A stretch of DNA of 64,000 nucleotides from Jeotgalibaca porci (GCF_011299095.1 NZ_CP049889.1:2234200-2298199), one strand, 5' to 3'. Positions 1-10,524 are shown, counted from the stretch's first letter. Notes: generated from the letters alone by a model not told the origin. Program-made: numbers and translations.

Positions 1-393
1 ATCATTCGTGATCATGACCGCAAACTATTTGAAGATAAAAAAGAAAAAATGCTGGCAATAGCAGCCAAAATGAATGAGAAGTTCGACGAACCGCGTATTT
101 CCGTTGTGTTAAGTGATTCTTACTACAACATGGGTGAGATTCTTAAAGATGATATGCGTTCAGTTAACTTAGCAGAAAAAGCTATGCTTGCTCTTGATAT
201 TAAACCTGTTATTGAGCCAATTCGTGGTGGAACAGACGGTTCGAAATTAACTTATATGGGCTTGCCGACACCGAATATTTTTGCTGGTGGCGAAAACTTC
301 CACGGTCGCTACGAATTTGTTTCGATTGAAGCAATGGAGAAAGCAACAGCAGTTATTGTAGAAATTATCCGTCAAAGCGGACTTGAAGCTTAA
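1..393 (+). CDS. pepT: Tripeptide aminopeptidase PepT, C-terminal part (5' end outside window)
   Basis: The reading frame is open from base 1, so the gene starts before the window and about 130 C-terminal residues are visible. The segment IRGGTDGSKLTYMGLPTPN followed by GGENFHGRYEF is the conserved C-terminal part of M20B tripeptidases. PepT removes the N-terminal residue from tripeptides in the cytoplasm using a two-zinc site; the late His in this block is a family metal ligand. The stop codon overlaps or abuts the next small gene. The match is strong; only the missing N-terminus is uncertain. Confidence 0.95.
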   Translation: MIRDHDRKLFEDKKEKMLAIAAKMNEKFDEPRISVVLSDSYYNMGEILKDDMRSVNLAEKAMLALDIKPVIEPIRGGTDGSKLTYMGLPTPNIFAGGENFHGRYEFVSIEAMEKATAVIVEIIRQSGLEA

Positions 394-397
394 GGCA

Positions 398-664
398 ATG
401 ACGACTAATTATTTATTTGTCTGGTTAGGCATCACAAATATTCTTTTATTCTATTTCATGTATAGCGATAAACAAAAGGCACGCAAACGGAAGTACCGGA
501 TACCCGAAAAATACTTACTCATACTAGGTATTTTGGGAGGCAGCTTGGGTGGTATTTTGGGGATGCATCTATTTAGACATAAAACGAAACACACTTATTT
601 TTACCTGGTTTATATTCTGGGAATGAGTCTATGGGTATGGATAATGACGCGTGTAATACGATAA
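398..664 (+). CDS. DUF1294 family small membrane protein
   Basis: About 88 residues, very hydrophobic, with three predicted membrane segments. The pattern DKxxAxxxxxRIPE followed by LGGSLGGILGMHLFRHKTKH is the DUF1294 signature. The function is unknown in the family. The ATG at 398 lies just after the pepT stop at 393; an in-frame TTG at 383 would overlap pepT and cannot be excluded, since neither has a strong ribosome-binding site. It is probably cotranscribed with pepT and ends at a hairpin near 671. Confidence 0.8.
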   Translation: MTTNYLFVWLGITNILLFYFMYSDKQKARKRKYRIPEKYLLILGILGGSLGGILGMHLFRHKTKHTYFYLVYILGMSLWVWIMTRVIR

Positions 665-670
665 GAGGTG

Positions 671-703
671 GGCTGCTTTTAGGTATAGAAGCAGCCTTCT
701 TTA
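671..703 (+). terminator. Intrinsic terminator after the pepT-DUF1294 pair
   Basis: GGCTGCTT (671-678) pairs with AAGCAGCC (689-696), followed by a short T-rich stretch. It separates the pepT transcript from the truB promoter. Confidence 0.65.
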
Positions 704-713
704 CGATATATAT

Positions 714-721
714 GCTATAAT
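714..721 (+). promoter_or_regulatory. Extended -10 promoter for truB-ribF-hemW
   Basis: TGC-TATAAT at 713-721 is a perfect extended -10 about 30 bases before the truB start, just after a terminator. No good -35 is evident, which fits an extended -10 promoter. Confidence 0.55.
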
Positions 722-751
722 AAGCGAGTTGAAAAAAGGGGGATAGAGGCG

Positions 752-1675
752 ATGAATGGTATCTTGCCACTATGGAAAGAACGCGGCATGACGAGTCATG
801 ATTGCATCTTTCATTTAAGAAGAATATTAAAAACAAGAAAAATTGGTCATACAGGAACGTTAGATCCTGAAGTGGATGGCGTTTTACCTATTTGTGTGGG
901 TGCAGCGACTAAAGCAGCTGAATTCATGACCGATATGGGGAAAGCGTATGAAGGTGAAATAACTCTGGGTTATTCAACTGAAACAGAAGATGCACACGGT
1001 GAAATCGTAGAGCGTCTGCCAATTACGGAATTACCAGATGCATCTGTTGTTGATGCCATGATGCAGACACTGGAAGGAACGATTATTCAAGTGCCACCTA
1101 TGTACTCAGCGGTCAAAGTAAATGGCCGCCGATTATATGAATACGCACGTAAAGGTGAAACGGTCGAACGTCCGAAGCGTGAAGCTGTAATCTATTCTTT
1201 TACGCGTACAAGTGAACTTCGTTACAATGAAGGAGAACAAACAGTGTCTTGGGATTTTTCCGTAGAGTGTGGAAAAGGCACCTATATTCGTACGTTGGCA
1301 GTTGATTTAGGTAAGGCATTAGGGTATCCGGCACATATGTCACGTTTGACGCGGACAGCAAGCGGCCCTTTCAAAAAAGAAAATTGTCTAACGTTAGCAG
1401 AAGTACAAGAAAAAATGGATCAAGGCGAAATAGATTCTGTCTTTCTTCCAATCGAGTCGATTTTTTCTGAATTTCCACGCTTTGATGCGGATGCTAACGT
1501 TTGGGAGCAAATCAAGAATGGTGCAGTTTTAGAAGCTCAGACTTTTGTAGGACTTGAAGATGCACCTTTAATCGCTGTTTATTATGAAGGTTATTTGGTA
1601 GCCTTATATGAGACACATGCGCGTAAAACGGATTTTAAGAAGCCAAGAAAAATGTTTCTTTCAAACATTGGTTAA
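752..1675 (+). CDS. truB: tRNA pseudouridine(55) synthase TruB
   Basis: Isomerises uridine 55 in the T-loop of tRNAs. The TruB motif GHTGTLDPEVDGVLPI holds the catalytic Asp at residue 38, and GKGTYIRTLAVDLG is the second conserved block. The length of 307 residues is normal and the C-terminal part resembles a PUA-like extension. The ATG at 752 has a purine-rich GGGGG ribosome-binding site. It sits directly before ribF, as in many Firmicutes (often rbfA-truB-ribF), so cotranscription is likely. Confidence 0.97.
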   Translation: MNGILPLWKERGMTSHDCIFHLRRILKTRKIGHTGTLDPEVDGVLPICVGAATKAAEFMTDMGKAYEGEITLGYSTETEDAHGEIVERLPITELPDASVVDAMMQTLEGTIIQVPPMYSAVKVNGRRLYEYARKGETVERPKREAVIYSFTRTSELRYNEGEQTVSWDFSVECGKGTYIRTLAVDLGKALGYPAHMSRLTRTASGPFKKENCLTLAEVQEKMDQGEIDSVFLPIESIFSEFPRFDADANVWEQIKNGAVLEAQTFVGLEDAPLIAVYYEGYLVALYETHARKTDFKKPRKMFLSNIG

Positions 1676-1698
1676 TATGAAAGAGTGTTGATATATAA

Positions 1699-2676
1699 AT
1701 GGAAATTATAAATATTCATCATCCGTATAAACAGGAACAAATTCCGAATGAACCGATTGTATTAGCGCTCGGTTTTTTTGACGGTGTTCATAAAGGACAT
1801 CAACAAGTTATTCTTGAAGCAAAACGCCAAGCAGAAAAGCACAATGCCAAATTGGCAGTTATGTCTTTCAACCATCATCCAAGTATTGTTTTCCAAAAGT
1901 TGGATGCAGAAACGATGCGTTACTTATCAATTATGGATCGCAAAATCGAACTTATGGAGAATCTGGGGGTAGACTACTTCTATGTCATCGAATTTACGTA
2001 TGATTTCGGAACGCTTAAACCGCAAGAATTTGTTGATCAATATATTGTCGGTCTACATGCAAAAGCAGTAGTGGCCGGTTTTGATTATACTTATGGACCG
2101 AAAACAATCGCAGACATGGCACATTTGCCGCAATATGCAAAAAATCGTTTTGCTATTGTTGAAGTGTCCCCACAGGTTTCTGAGAACAAAGAAAAAATCA
2201 GTTCAACACGTATTCGGGAAGCACTGGCTACGGGTGATCTAGCCAAAGCGAATAGTATGTTAGGCTATACCTATCAATTCGGCGGTCATGTTATGCATGG
2301 AGATGCACGTGGACGCGAATTAGGATTTCCTACTGCTAATATAAAAGTGCAAAAAAATGTGCGCCTGCCTAAAACGGGAGTATACGTAGTTAGTATTCGC
2401 GTGCAAGGCGAGTGGTATCAAGGGATGGCTTCCATCGGCTACAATATTACCTTTGAAAAAGACCGTGACAAAACAATCGAAGTGAATATATTGAATTTCA
2501 ACAAGATGATTTACGGTGAGGAAGTTGAAGTACGTTGGCACCATTTCATTCGTGATGAAGTGAAGTTCAACGGTATTGAAGCTTTGATTGAACAATTAAA
2601 GCAAGACCAAGTGGATACTGAAACATACTTTAGAGAAAACCCCGCTGCTTTAGAGACAACAGAATTGGAGCGATAA
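1699..2676 (+). CDS. ribF: Bifunctional riboflavin kinase / FAD synthetase RibF
   Basis: Converts riboflavin to FMN and then to FAD in the cytoplasm. The N-terminal nucleotidyltransferase domain has LGFFDGVHKGH (HxGH at residues 31-34) and an SSTRIR motif near residue 170. The C-terminal kinase domain begins with GDARGRELGFPTANI near residue 197. The length of 325 residues is typical. It follows truB by 23 bases and is followed two bases later by hemW, giving a compact three-gene operon. No FMN riboswitch is visible upstream. Confidence 0.97.
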   Translation: MEIINIHHPYKQEQIPNEPIVLALGFFDGVHKGHQQVILEAKRQAEKHNAKLAVMSFNHHPSIVFQKLDAETMRYLSIMDRKIELMENLGVDYFYVIEFTYDFGTLKPQEFVDQYIVGLHAKAVVAGFDYTYGPKTIADMAHLPQYAKNRFAIVEVSPQVSENKEKISSTRIREALATGDLAKANSMLGYTYQFGGHVMHGDARGRELGFPTANIKVQKNVRLPKTGVYVVSIRVQGEWYQGMASIGYNITFEKDRDKTIEVNILNFNKMIYGEEVEVRWHHFIRDEVKFNGIEALIEQLKQDQVDTETYFRENPAALETTELER

Positions 2677-2678
2677 TT

Positions 2679-3812
2679 ATGACTGCAGCATATTTGCATA
2701 TTCCTTTTTGCGATCATATTTGTTTCTATTGTGACTTTAATAAAGTTTTTCTAGAAGGACAACCGGTTGATGAATACGTTGACATGGTTATTCAGGAAAT
2801 GGCAATCATGAAAGAGCGTCATCCAAATGAAAAAGTTGAAACATTTTATATTGGCGGCGGTACGCCCACCACGCTGACTGCATCACAAATGGAAAAACTC
2901 CTCATTGGAATTCAAACGTATTTCCCCATGGAAAAAGGTTCAGAATTTACAGTAGAAGCGAATCCAGAGAGTATCAGTTTCGATAAGTTTAAGGTCTTGA
3001 AAGAATACGGTGTTAACCGTATCAGTATGGGAGTCCAATCATTTAATGACGCCATTTTAAAGAAAATTGGGCGCATTCACACTTCTGATCAAGTGTACGA
3101 GTGTGTAAAAATGGCTCAAAAAGCTGGTTTTGATAATATGAGCATCGATTTAATTTTTCGTTTGCCAACGCAAACATTGGCTGACTTCTCGGAGACCTTG
3201 GATCGTGCGTTGGAATTGGATTTGCCTCATTATTCCGTTTATTCTCTCATCCTGGAGAATAAAACGATTTTCTATAATTTAATGCGACAAGGAAAACTGC
3301 CACTTCCGTCAGAAGATGAGGAAGCAGATATGTATGCATTGGTAATGGAGCGGATGGCCAAGGCGGGTAGAGAGCATTACGAGATTTCTAACTACGCTAA
3401 ACCCGGTTATCAATCACAACATAATCTCGCTTACTGGCGTAATGAAAACTATTTTGGATTTGGTGCAGGCGCACATGGCTACATTGAGGGCAAGCGCTAT
3501 AGCAACAACGGTCCGATTCAGCATTATCTGGAACCTTTACGAAAGAAAGAATCACCGATTCTCTATCAAAAAGAACTCACACCTCTGAATGTCATCGAAG
3601 AAGAGTTGATGCTTGGTTTAAGAACGATGAAAGGTGTGAACCGTTCACATTTTCAACAAAAATTTAACGAACCTGTCGAGAAATATTATGCAGATGAAAT
3701 TGAAAGTCTAATCAAACGCGAGTTGTTAATGGTGGAAGATGATTTCTTACGGTTAACTCAAAAAGGTAAATATCTGGGCAATGAAGTATTCCAAAAATTC
3801 CTATTTAATTAA
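2679..3812 (+). CDS. hemW: Radical SAM heme chaperone HemW-like protein
   Basis: The cysteines at residues 11, 15 and 18 (CDHICFYC) form the CxxxCxxC site for the 4Fe-4S cluster of radical SAM enzymes, and IGGGTPT near residue 62 is the SAM-binding GGE-type motif. Overall length (377) and the C-terminal HemW domain (GFGAGAHGYI and later blocks) match the HemW family, formerly mis-called oxygen-independent coproporphyrinogen oxidase. HemW binds heme and may hand it to target proteins. The actual role in a LAB-like host is uncertain. It starts two bases after ribF. Confidence 0.93.
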   Translation: MTAAYLHIPFCDHICFYCDFNKVFLEGQPVDEYVDMVIQEMAIMKERHPNEKVETFYIGGGTPTTLTASQMEKLLIGIQTYFPMEKGSEFTVEANPESISFDKFKVLKEYGVNRISMGVQSFNDAILKKIGRIHTSDQVYECVKMAQKAGFDNMSIDLIFRLPTQTLADFSETLDRALELDLPHYSVYSLILENKTIFYNLMRQGKLPLPSEDEEADMYALVMERMAKAGREHYEISNYAKPGYQSQHNLAYWRNENYFGFGAGAHGYIEGKRYSNNGPIQHYLEPLRKKESPILYQKELTPLNVIEEELMLGLRTMKGVNRSHFQQKFNEPVEKYYADEIESLIKRELLMVEDDFLRLTQKGKYLGNEVFQKFLFN

Positions 3813-3828
3813 ATTCGAGCAATTACTG

Positions 3829-3857
3829 TTGACAAAAAATATTCATCGTGATAAGTT
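3829..3857 (+). promoter_or_regulatory. Promoter of the hrcA-grpE-dnaK-dnaJ operon
   Basis: A perfect -35 TTGACA (3829-3834) is followed by a 17-base spacer and TAAGTT (3852-3857), with TGA directly before it (an extended -10). CIRCE begins eleven bases downstream, where bound HrcA would block transcription. Confidence 0.75.
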
Positions 3858-3867
3858 ATTTCATGGG

Positions 3868-3894
3868 TTAGCACTCACGAAAGCCAAGTGCTAA
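3868..3894 (+). promoter_or_regulatory. CIRCE operator (HrcA binding site)
   Basis: TTAGCACTC (3868-3876), a 9-base spacer, then AAGTGCTAA (3886-3894). This is the CIRCE inverted repeat with one change from the consensus right arm GAGTGCTAA. It overlaps the expected transcript start of the operon and is the only CIRCE seen in the window. Confidence 0.95.
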
Positions 3895-3908
3895 AGCGAG
3901 GTGAAAAG

Positions 3909-4955
3909 ATGTTAACGGAAAGGCAACTTTTAATCTTAAATTCAATCATTAAGCATTATATTCAATACGGGGAGCCAATGGGTTCAAAGACATTATTGCA
4001 CGAAACGAATTTATCCGTTTCACCTGCAACAATTCGTAATGAAATGCTGCATATTGAAGAATTAGGATTTTTAGAAAAAATGCATTCATCTTCAGGTAGG
4101 ATTCCTTCCATTCTCGGTTACCGTCATTATGTTGATCTTCTCTTACAAGATAAGAAGAAGCGTTCACAAGATGGTTTGCGTAGGAAAGTGCAAGAATCTA
4201 TCCGCGCCCCTTATAAAGAGGCAGAAGAAATATTGGAAACATCGGCTGAAATGTTGTCATACATGACAAATTATACAGCTCTAAGCATTGGACCCGAAAA
4301 ATTAGATAGCCGTTTATCCAATTTTCAAATTGTTCCTATTACTACGGGGCAATATATGGCAATATTGGTTACGGATAAAGGATTTATCGAGAATAAAATG
4401 TTCACAGTTTCCAAAGATGTGGATGTCGCGAAAATTCAAACGATGGTCAATATCTTTAATGAAGAGCTGGTCGGATTGAAGTTAACGGAGGTTCATAAGA
4501 AACTCCAAAATGAAATTCCAGATATTATCCGCAGATATATCGGTAAGGAATTGAATTTGCAGGCCATCTTCAATGAAGTGGTACTAAAAATGAATAATGA
4601 ACGCATCTATGTAGGTGGAGAAATGAACCTGCTCAATCATTTTAATCTCGAACGTGTTCACGAAAGAGAGCAAATGAAAGCTGTTCTTGGTCTAATCCAT
4701 GAATCAAAAGACCTTCTTGGTTTGCTAAAAACTGGACAGGATGATTTCAGTATTCAAATTGGAACTGAAATGAAAAATGATTTATTGTCCAATTTTAGTC
4801 TCATCACGGCGACGTATAATGTCGGACCTGATGCACAAGGTTTAATCGCATTACTCGGTCCTACAAATATGCCCTATGAGCAAATTATTAATATTATGCG
4901 TATTACACGAGAAGAGTTATCAGATAGCATGCATGATTTTTATCAAGAAGAGTAA
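3909..4955 (+). CDS. hrcA: Heat-inducible transcription repressor HrcA
   Basis: Class I heat-shock repressor that binds CIRCE and is kept active by GroEL in other Firmicutes. The N-terminal winged helix includes SVSPATIRNEM and LEEMHSSSGRIPS-like text (here LEKMHSSSGRIPS), both typical. The ATG at 3909 has a GCGAGGTG ribosome-binding site; an in-frame GTG at 3888 lies inside CIRCE and is unlikely. The product is 348 residues, the usual length. It is the first gene of the operon and represses it through the CIRCE just upstream. Confidence 0.97.
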   Translation: MLTERQLLILNSIIKHYIQYGEPMGSKTLLHETNLSVSPATIRNEMLHIEELGFLEKMHSSSGRIPSILGYRHYVDLLLQDKKKRSQDGLRRKVQESIRAPYKEAEEILETSAEMLSYMTNYTALSIGPEKLDSRLSNFQIVPITTGQYMAILVTDKGFIENKMFTVSKDVDVAKIQTMVNIFNEELVGLKLTEVHKKLQNEIPDIIRRYIGKELNLQAIFNEVVLKMNNERIYVGGEMNLLNHFNLERVHEREQMKAVLGLIHESKDLLGLLKTGQDDFSIQIGTEMKNDLLSNFSLITATYNVGPDAQGLIALLGPTNMPYEQIINIMRITREELSDSMHDFYQEE

Positions 4956-4967
4956 AGGGGAATTGAC

Positions 4968-5468
4968 ATGGCTGAAGAAAATAATGCACCAAATGAAAAC
5001 ACAGAAGCAGTTGAGCCTACGGAAGTAGAGCAATTAGAAAAGCAATTAGATGAGTTACAAGATCGGTATTTGCGTGTTCAAGCAGAACTTGCAAATATCC
5101 AAAAGCGTAACCTTAAAGAAAGACAGGACGCAGCGAAATATCGTTCGCAAAACTTAGCAACGGAATTATTGCCAGTTATTGACAATATCGAACGTGCTTT
5201 GGAAATCGAAGTTGAAGATGAAAAAGCTGTTAACTTTAAAAAAGGAGTCGAAATGGTTTATAATTTGATGATTGAAGCTTTGAAAAATGAAAAAATTGAA
5301 GCAATCAATCCTATCAATGAAGTATTCGACCCGAATTTCCATATGTCCATCCAAGTGCAAGATGCTGAAGAAGGACAAGAACCAGATACAGTTATCAATG
5401 TCGTGCAAAAAGGTTACAAGTTAGAAGACCGTATTTTGCGCCCAGCAATGGTAATTGTCGCACAATAA
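4968..5468 (+). CDS. grpE: Nucleotide exchange factor GrpE
   Basis: Releases ADP from DnaK. The acidic N-terminus, the long helix (VEQLEKQLDELQDRYLRVQAE, here split) and the C-terminal beta domain ending DRILRPAMVIVAQ fit GrpE. Length 166 residues. It lies 12 bases after hrcA with a GGGGAA ribosome-binding site. Confidence 0.97.
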   Translation: MAEENNAPNENTEAVEPTEVEQLEKQLDELQDRYLRVQAELANIQKRNLKERQDAAKYRSQNLATELLPVIDNIERALEIEVEDEKAVNFKKGVEMVYNLMIEALKNEKIEAINPINEVFDPNFHMSIQVQDAEEGQEPDTVINVVQKGYKLEDRILRPAMVIVAQ

Positions 5469-5488
5469 TAGGTTATCCAGTTAATTGA

Positions 5489-7339
<1,851 letters not shown>

Positions 7340-7359
7340 GCAAATCAACTGTGAATAAT

Positions 7360-7402
7360 GGAAAACACGTACAGGGCGCTAGATGAACTGTACGTGTTTT
7401 CC
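7360..7402 (+). other. 15-bp perfect hairpin between dnaK and dnaJ
   Basis: GGAAAACACGTACAG (7360-7374) and CTGTACGTGTTTTCC (7388-7402) are exact inverted repeats around a 13-base loop. No T-run follows, so it is not a classic terminator, although the right arm carries TTTT. It lies in an unusually long 177-base gap inside an operon and may stabilise dnaK mRNA, mark a processing site or attenuate dnaJ. Confidence 0.8.
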
Positions 7403-7516
7403 TGAACGGTTGCCAAACTCTTGAGCAACTATTGCATGCGGATGGATAAAAACAATCCTTTTCAGCATCATGAGCGGAAAAGATCCGTGTCATAGTGATC
7501 AAATGGAGGAAATCAA

Positions 7517-8653
7517 ATGGCGAAAAGAGATTATTATGAAGTACTGGGTGTTTCTAAAAGTGCTTCGGAGGACGAAATAAAAAAAGCTTATCGTAAGCTT
7601 TCTAAAAAGTTTCATCCGGATATTAATAAAGCGGATGATGCAGATCAAAAGTTCAAGGAAGTAACTGAAGCTTACGAAGTATTAAGCGATTCCCAAAAAC
7701 GAGCAGCATATGATCAATATGGTCATGCAAGCACGGATCCAAACTTTGGAGCCGGTGGTGGCTTCGGTGGCGGTGGTTTTGGTGGATTTACCGGCGGATT
7801 CGATGACATCTTTGATACTTTCTTTGGTGGAGGCGGAAGATCGCGTAATGCAAATGCGCCGCGTCAAGGTGCCGATTTACAATACCGTGTTCATTTAAAG
7901 TTTGAGGAAGCTATTTTTGGTAAGAAAGAAACGATTCGTTATTCACGTGAAGAAGAATGTGTGACGTGTCATGGTTCAGGAGCCAAACCGGGGACAGAAC
8001 CGAGAACGTGTTCAAAATGTCACGGTGCGGGTGCGGTTCAAGTTGAACGTAACACACCATTCGGTCGCGTTATGACACAAGCAGCCTGTGATGTGTGTAA
8101 TGGAACGGGTAAAGAAATTATTAGCAAATGTAATGACTGTCATGGTTCTGGCCATGTTGAAAGTACACATTCTGTTAATGTTACCATTCCAGCTGGAGTA
8201 GAAGACGGCCAACAACTTCGTTTGGCAGGTCAAGGTGAAGTAGGTAGAAATGGTGGTCCTTATGGTGACTTATATGTCGTCTTCGCAGTTGAAGAAAGTG
8301 ATATATTTGACCGAGATGGCGCTGAAATTTTCTATGTTCTACCTATTCCTTTCGTCCATGCAGCGTTGGGTACAGAGGTAGAAGTGCCTACTGTACACGG
8401 CAATGTTAAACTGAAAATTCCTGCAGGAACACAAACAGGTACAACTTTCCGTCTAAAAGGAAAAGGTGCACCGCGTCTAAGAGGAACAACAAACGGTGAT
8501 CAACACGTCAAAGTGACGATTGTGACACCTAAGAACCTGACAGACGAGCAAAAAGATGCTTTACGTACATTTGCAGAAGTTTCCGGAGATCATCTATCAG
8601 AAGATTCAAGTGGATTCTTTGATAAAATGCGTGATGCATTCAAAAAAGGTTAA
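7517..8653 (+). CDS. dnaJ: Chaperone DnaJ (Hsp40)
   Basis: Type I Hsp40 that delivers substrates to DnaK and stimulates its ATPase. The J domain has HPD at residues 33-35, followed by a Gly/Phe-rich linker. Four zinc-binding repeats span residues 148-212 ([32 protein letters not shown]), followed by the C-terminal substrate-binding domains. Length is 378 residues. The ATG at 7517 has a TGGAGG ribosome-binding site. No separate CIRCE is seen in front of it. Confidence 0.98.
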   Translation: MAKRDYYEVLGVSKSASEDEIKKAYRKLSKKFHPDINKADDADQKFKEVTEAYEVLSDSQKRAAYDQYGHASTDPNFGAGGGFGGGGFGGFTGGFDDIFDTFFGGGGRSRNANAPRQGADLQYRVHLKFEEAIFGKKETIRYSREEECVTCHGSGAKPGTEPRTCSKCHGAGAVQVERNTPFGRVMTQAACDVCNGTGKEIISKCNDCHGSGHVESTHSVNVTIPAGVEDGQQLRLAGQGEVGRNGGPYGDLYVVFAVEESDIFDRDGAEIFYVLPIPFVHAALGTEVEVPTVHGNVKLKIPAGTQTGTTFRLKGKGAPRLRGTTNGDQHVKVTIVTPKNLTDEQKDALRTFAEVSGDHLSEDSSGFFDKMRDAFKKG

Positions 8654-8664
8654 TAATTACCGAC

Positions 8665-8705
8665 AAAAAAACGAGGGTGAGAGTGTATCTCCTCCTCGTT
8701 TTTTA
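8665..8705 (+). terminator. Terminator of the hrcA-dnaJ operon
   Basis: AAAAAACGAGG (8666-8676) pairs with CCTCGTTTTTT (8694-8704); the right arm ends in a T-run. It lies just after the dnaJ stop. Confidence 0.9.
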
Positions 8706-8728
8706 TACAATCATTCAATTTGAAAGGG

Positions 8729-8757
8729 GTTACATTTAAGTGGAATAAGTCTATAAT
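8729..8757 (+). promoter_or_regulatory. Promoter of pckA
   Basis: A perfect -10 TATAAT (8752-8757) has GTTACA (8729-8734) as a four-of-six -35 at 17 bases. The start codon is 31 bases downstream. No clear catabolite (cre) site was recognised beside it. Confidence 0.6.
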
Positions 8758-8788
8758 AGAATTAACAACACAAAAGGAGTGGTAGTAC

Positions 8789-10429
8789 ATGGCAACTGTA
8801 GGAAGATACGAAAGGTCAGATTTAAAGAAACACAACAACTTATTGTCCCGTTTTCGTACAACTGTGGAAACAGCGTTTTATGGTAATAATATGGTTGAAG
8901 TTACCAATCTCGCAGAAGCTTACCTACTCGCAAAAGATTCCGCCAGCACCATTGTCACTGATCTTCCGGTTAAACACACGAAAGAGTTGGGATTACCGGA
9001 TGATGCCAAGATTTTGATTGAAAATGGAGGTAAAGTTGTCGGTCGTACTGCCCGTGCCAGAGTCATTCGTGGTGATGATAAAGAAGTTGATGAAAAAGTT
9101 GAAGGTATCGTTCGTGACGCGATTTACAACAACCGAGATAGTCTTTATTACAAGACAAGCGGTTATGTCGGTTTGGATGAAGATTTTATGATTAAAGCGC
9201 ATATTGCGTTCCCGGAAGGCCAGGAAAACAATCTTTATTCATGGTTATTAAATTTTCAACCGGCTACAGATACTTATAATGATATGTACAAAAAATCTCA
9301 AAAGTACAACGAAGGAGATATTTTTATCTATACAGATCCAGATTGGCGTCATCCGGACTATCCACTTGGATTAGCCTATTTTGAACCTGAAAAAAATGTT
9401 GCCTGTATTCTTGGAATGCAGTATTTTGGCGAGTTCAAAAAAGGTACCTTGACGCTTGCGTGGGGGACAGCGCATCGTAATAAATATGTTGCTTGCCATG
9501 GTGGCCAAAAAGCGTTCTATTTAGAGGGTGGCAATTCATACGTAGCTTCTTTCTTTGGATTATCGGGATCAGGAAAATCGACACTGACACACGACAAACA
9601 TGGCAATAAATACAACGTAAAAGTTCTGCATGATGATGCTTTTATTATTAATCTGGCAGATGGCTCATCCATTGCTTTGGAGCCTTCTTATTTTGATAAA
9701 ACGCAGGATTATCCGGCCGATCACCCCGAGCAAGATTACTTTGTGACAGTTCAAAACGTTGGTGTCACTTTAGACACTGAAGGCAAGAAAGTACTTGTCA
9801 CAGAAGATATTCGAAATGGGAACGGAAGAACGGTTAAATCGCGTTATTCAACTCCTAACCGCGTTGATAAATTCTCTGAACCAATTAATGCCGTTTACTG
9901 GATTATGAAAGACGATGCTTTACCGCCGCTCGTTAAAATCGATGATCCGGTGCTCGGTTCCGCCTTTGGTGCTACTCTGGCAACGAAGCGTTCAACAGCT
10001 GAGAACATAAAAAAAGGGGAATCAACGGACAAGCTTGTTATTGAACCTTATGCGAATCCATTCCGTGTCTATCCTTTAAGTGAAGACTTCAAGGATTTCA
10101 AAGAATTATTGGAACGGGAAGATATGAATTGCTATATCATTAATACCGGCTCCTTTATGGGTAAAAAGATACCGAAAGAAATATCGATTTCAGTCATTGA
10201 AAGTATGGTCGAGAAGGCTGATACCTTTAAGCCATTGGGAGATGCACCGGGAATGAGCTATTTAGATGTGCCAGGGTTCAATCCAGAAATTACAGAATCC
10301 TATTTACAGTTGGTGAAAGAAAGAATGCAAATGCGTCTTGATTTTATGGAAAAATATAACCAAGAAAACCCAGACCAACTTCCGGAAGAAGCACTGGGAG
10401 CAATTAAAAACGTTATTGCATCTTTATAA
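8789..10429 (+). CDS. pckA: Phosphoenolpyruvate carboxykinase (ATP)
   Basis: Interconverts oxaloacetate plus ATP with PEP, CO2 and ADP. The kinase-1a P-loop is GLSGSGKST (residues 257-265; the family usually has GLSGTGKTT), preceded by GNSYVASFF and followed by HDDAF at 281-285, the metal-binding kinase-2 motif. RSTAEN and the C-terminal blocks also fit. At 546 residues it is slightly longer than common PckA and clearly divergent at the N-terminus. ATP-type PEPCK is sparse in Lactobacillales, so here it may serve gluconeogenesis or run in the oxaloacetate-forming direction. It is a single-gene unit with its own promoter and terminator. Confidence 0.92.
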   Translation: MATVGRYERSDLKKHNNLLSRFRTTVETAFYGNNMVEVTNLAEAYLLAKDSASTIVTDLPVKHTKELGLPDDAKILIENGGKVVGRTARARVIRGDDKEVDEKVEGIVRDAIYNNRDSLYYKTSGYVGLDEDFMIKAHIAFPEGQENNLYSWLLNFQPATDTYNDMYKKSQKYNEGDIFIYTDPDWRHPDYPLGLAYFEPEKNVACILGMQYFGEFKKGTLTLAWGTAHRNKYVACHGGQKAFYLEGGNSYVASFFGLSGSGKSTLTHDKHGNKYNVKVLHDDAFIINLADGSSIALEPSYFDKTQDYPADHPEQDYFVTVQNVGVTLDTEGKKVLVTEDIRNGNGRTVKSRYSTPNRVDKFSEPINAVYWIMKDDALPPLVKIDDPVLGSAFGATLATKRSTAENIKKGESTDKLVIEPYANPFRVYPLSEDFKDFKELLEREDMNCYIINTGSFMGKKIPKEISISVIESMVEKADTFKPLGDAPGMSYLDVPGFNPEITESYLQLVKERMQMRLDFMEKYNQENPDQLPEEALGAIKNVIASL

Positions 10430-10441
10430 AAAGAAGAATGC

Positions 10442-10524
10442 AAAAAGGCTGTGATATGCTCCCTCTAAAGTAGACGCTTGAAAAAGTAAAACTACTTTAG
10501 GGGGGAGTTTCCCAGCCTTTTTTT
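10442..10524 (+). terminator. Long nested terminator after pckA
   Basis: The outer arms AAAAAGGCTG (10442-10451) and CAGCCTTTTT (10513-10522) enclose a second inverted repeat, CTCCCTCTAAAGTAG (10459-10473) with CTACTTTAGGGGGGAG (10492-10507). The T-run makes it a terminator. The inner palindrome is unusually long and could be a small mobile-element remnant. Confidence 0.85.

Noticed and set aside
1699..2676. FMN riboswitch at ribF
   Set aside because: The gap before ribF is only 23 bases and ribF follows truB in one transcript; no leader structure.
7360..7402. dnaK-dnaJ hairpin as a full terminator
   Set aside because: No T-run follows and dnaJ is needed from the same operon; kept as an mRNA element instead.
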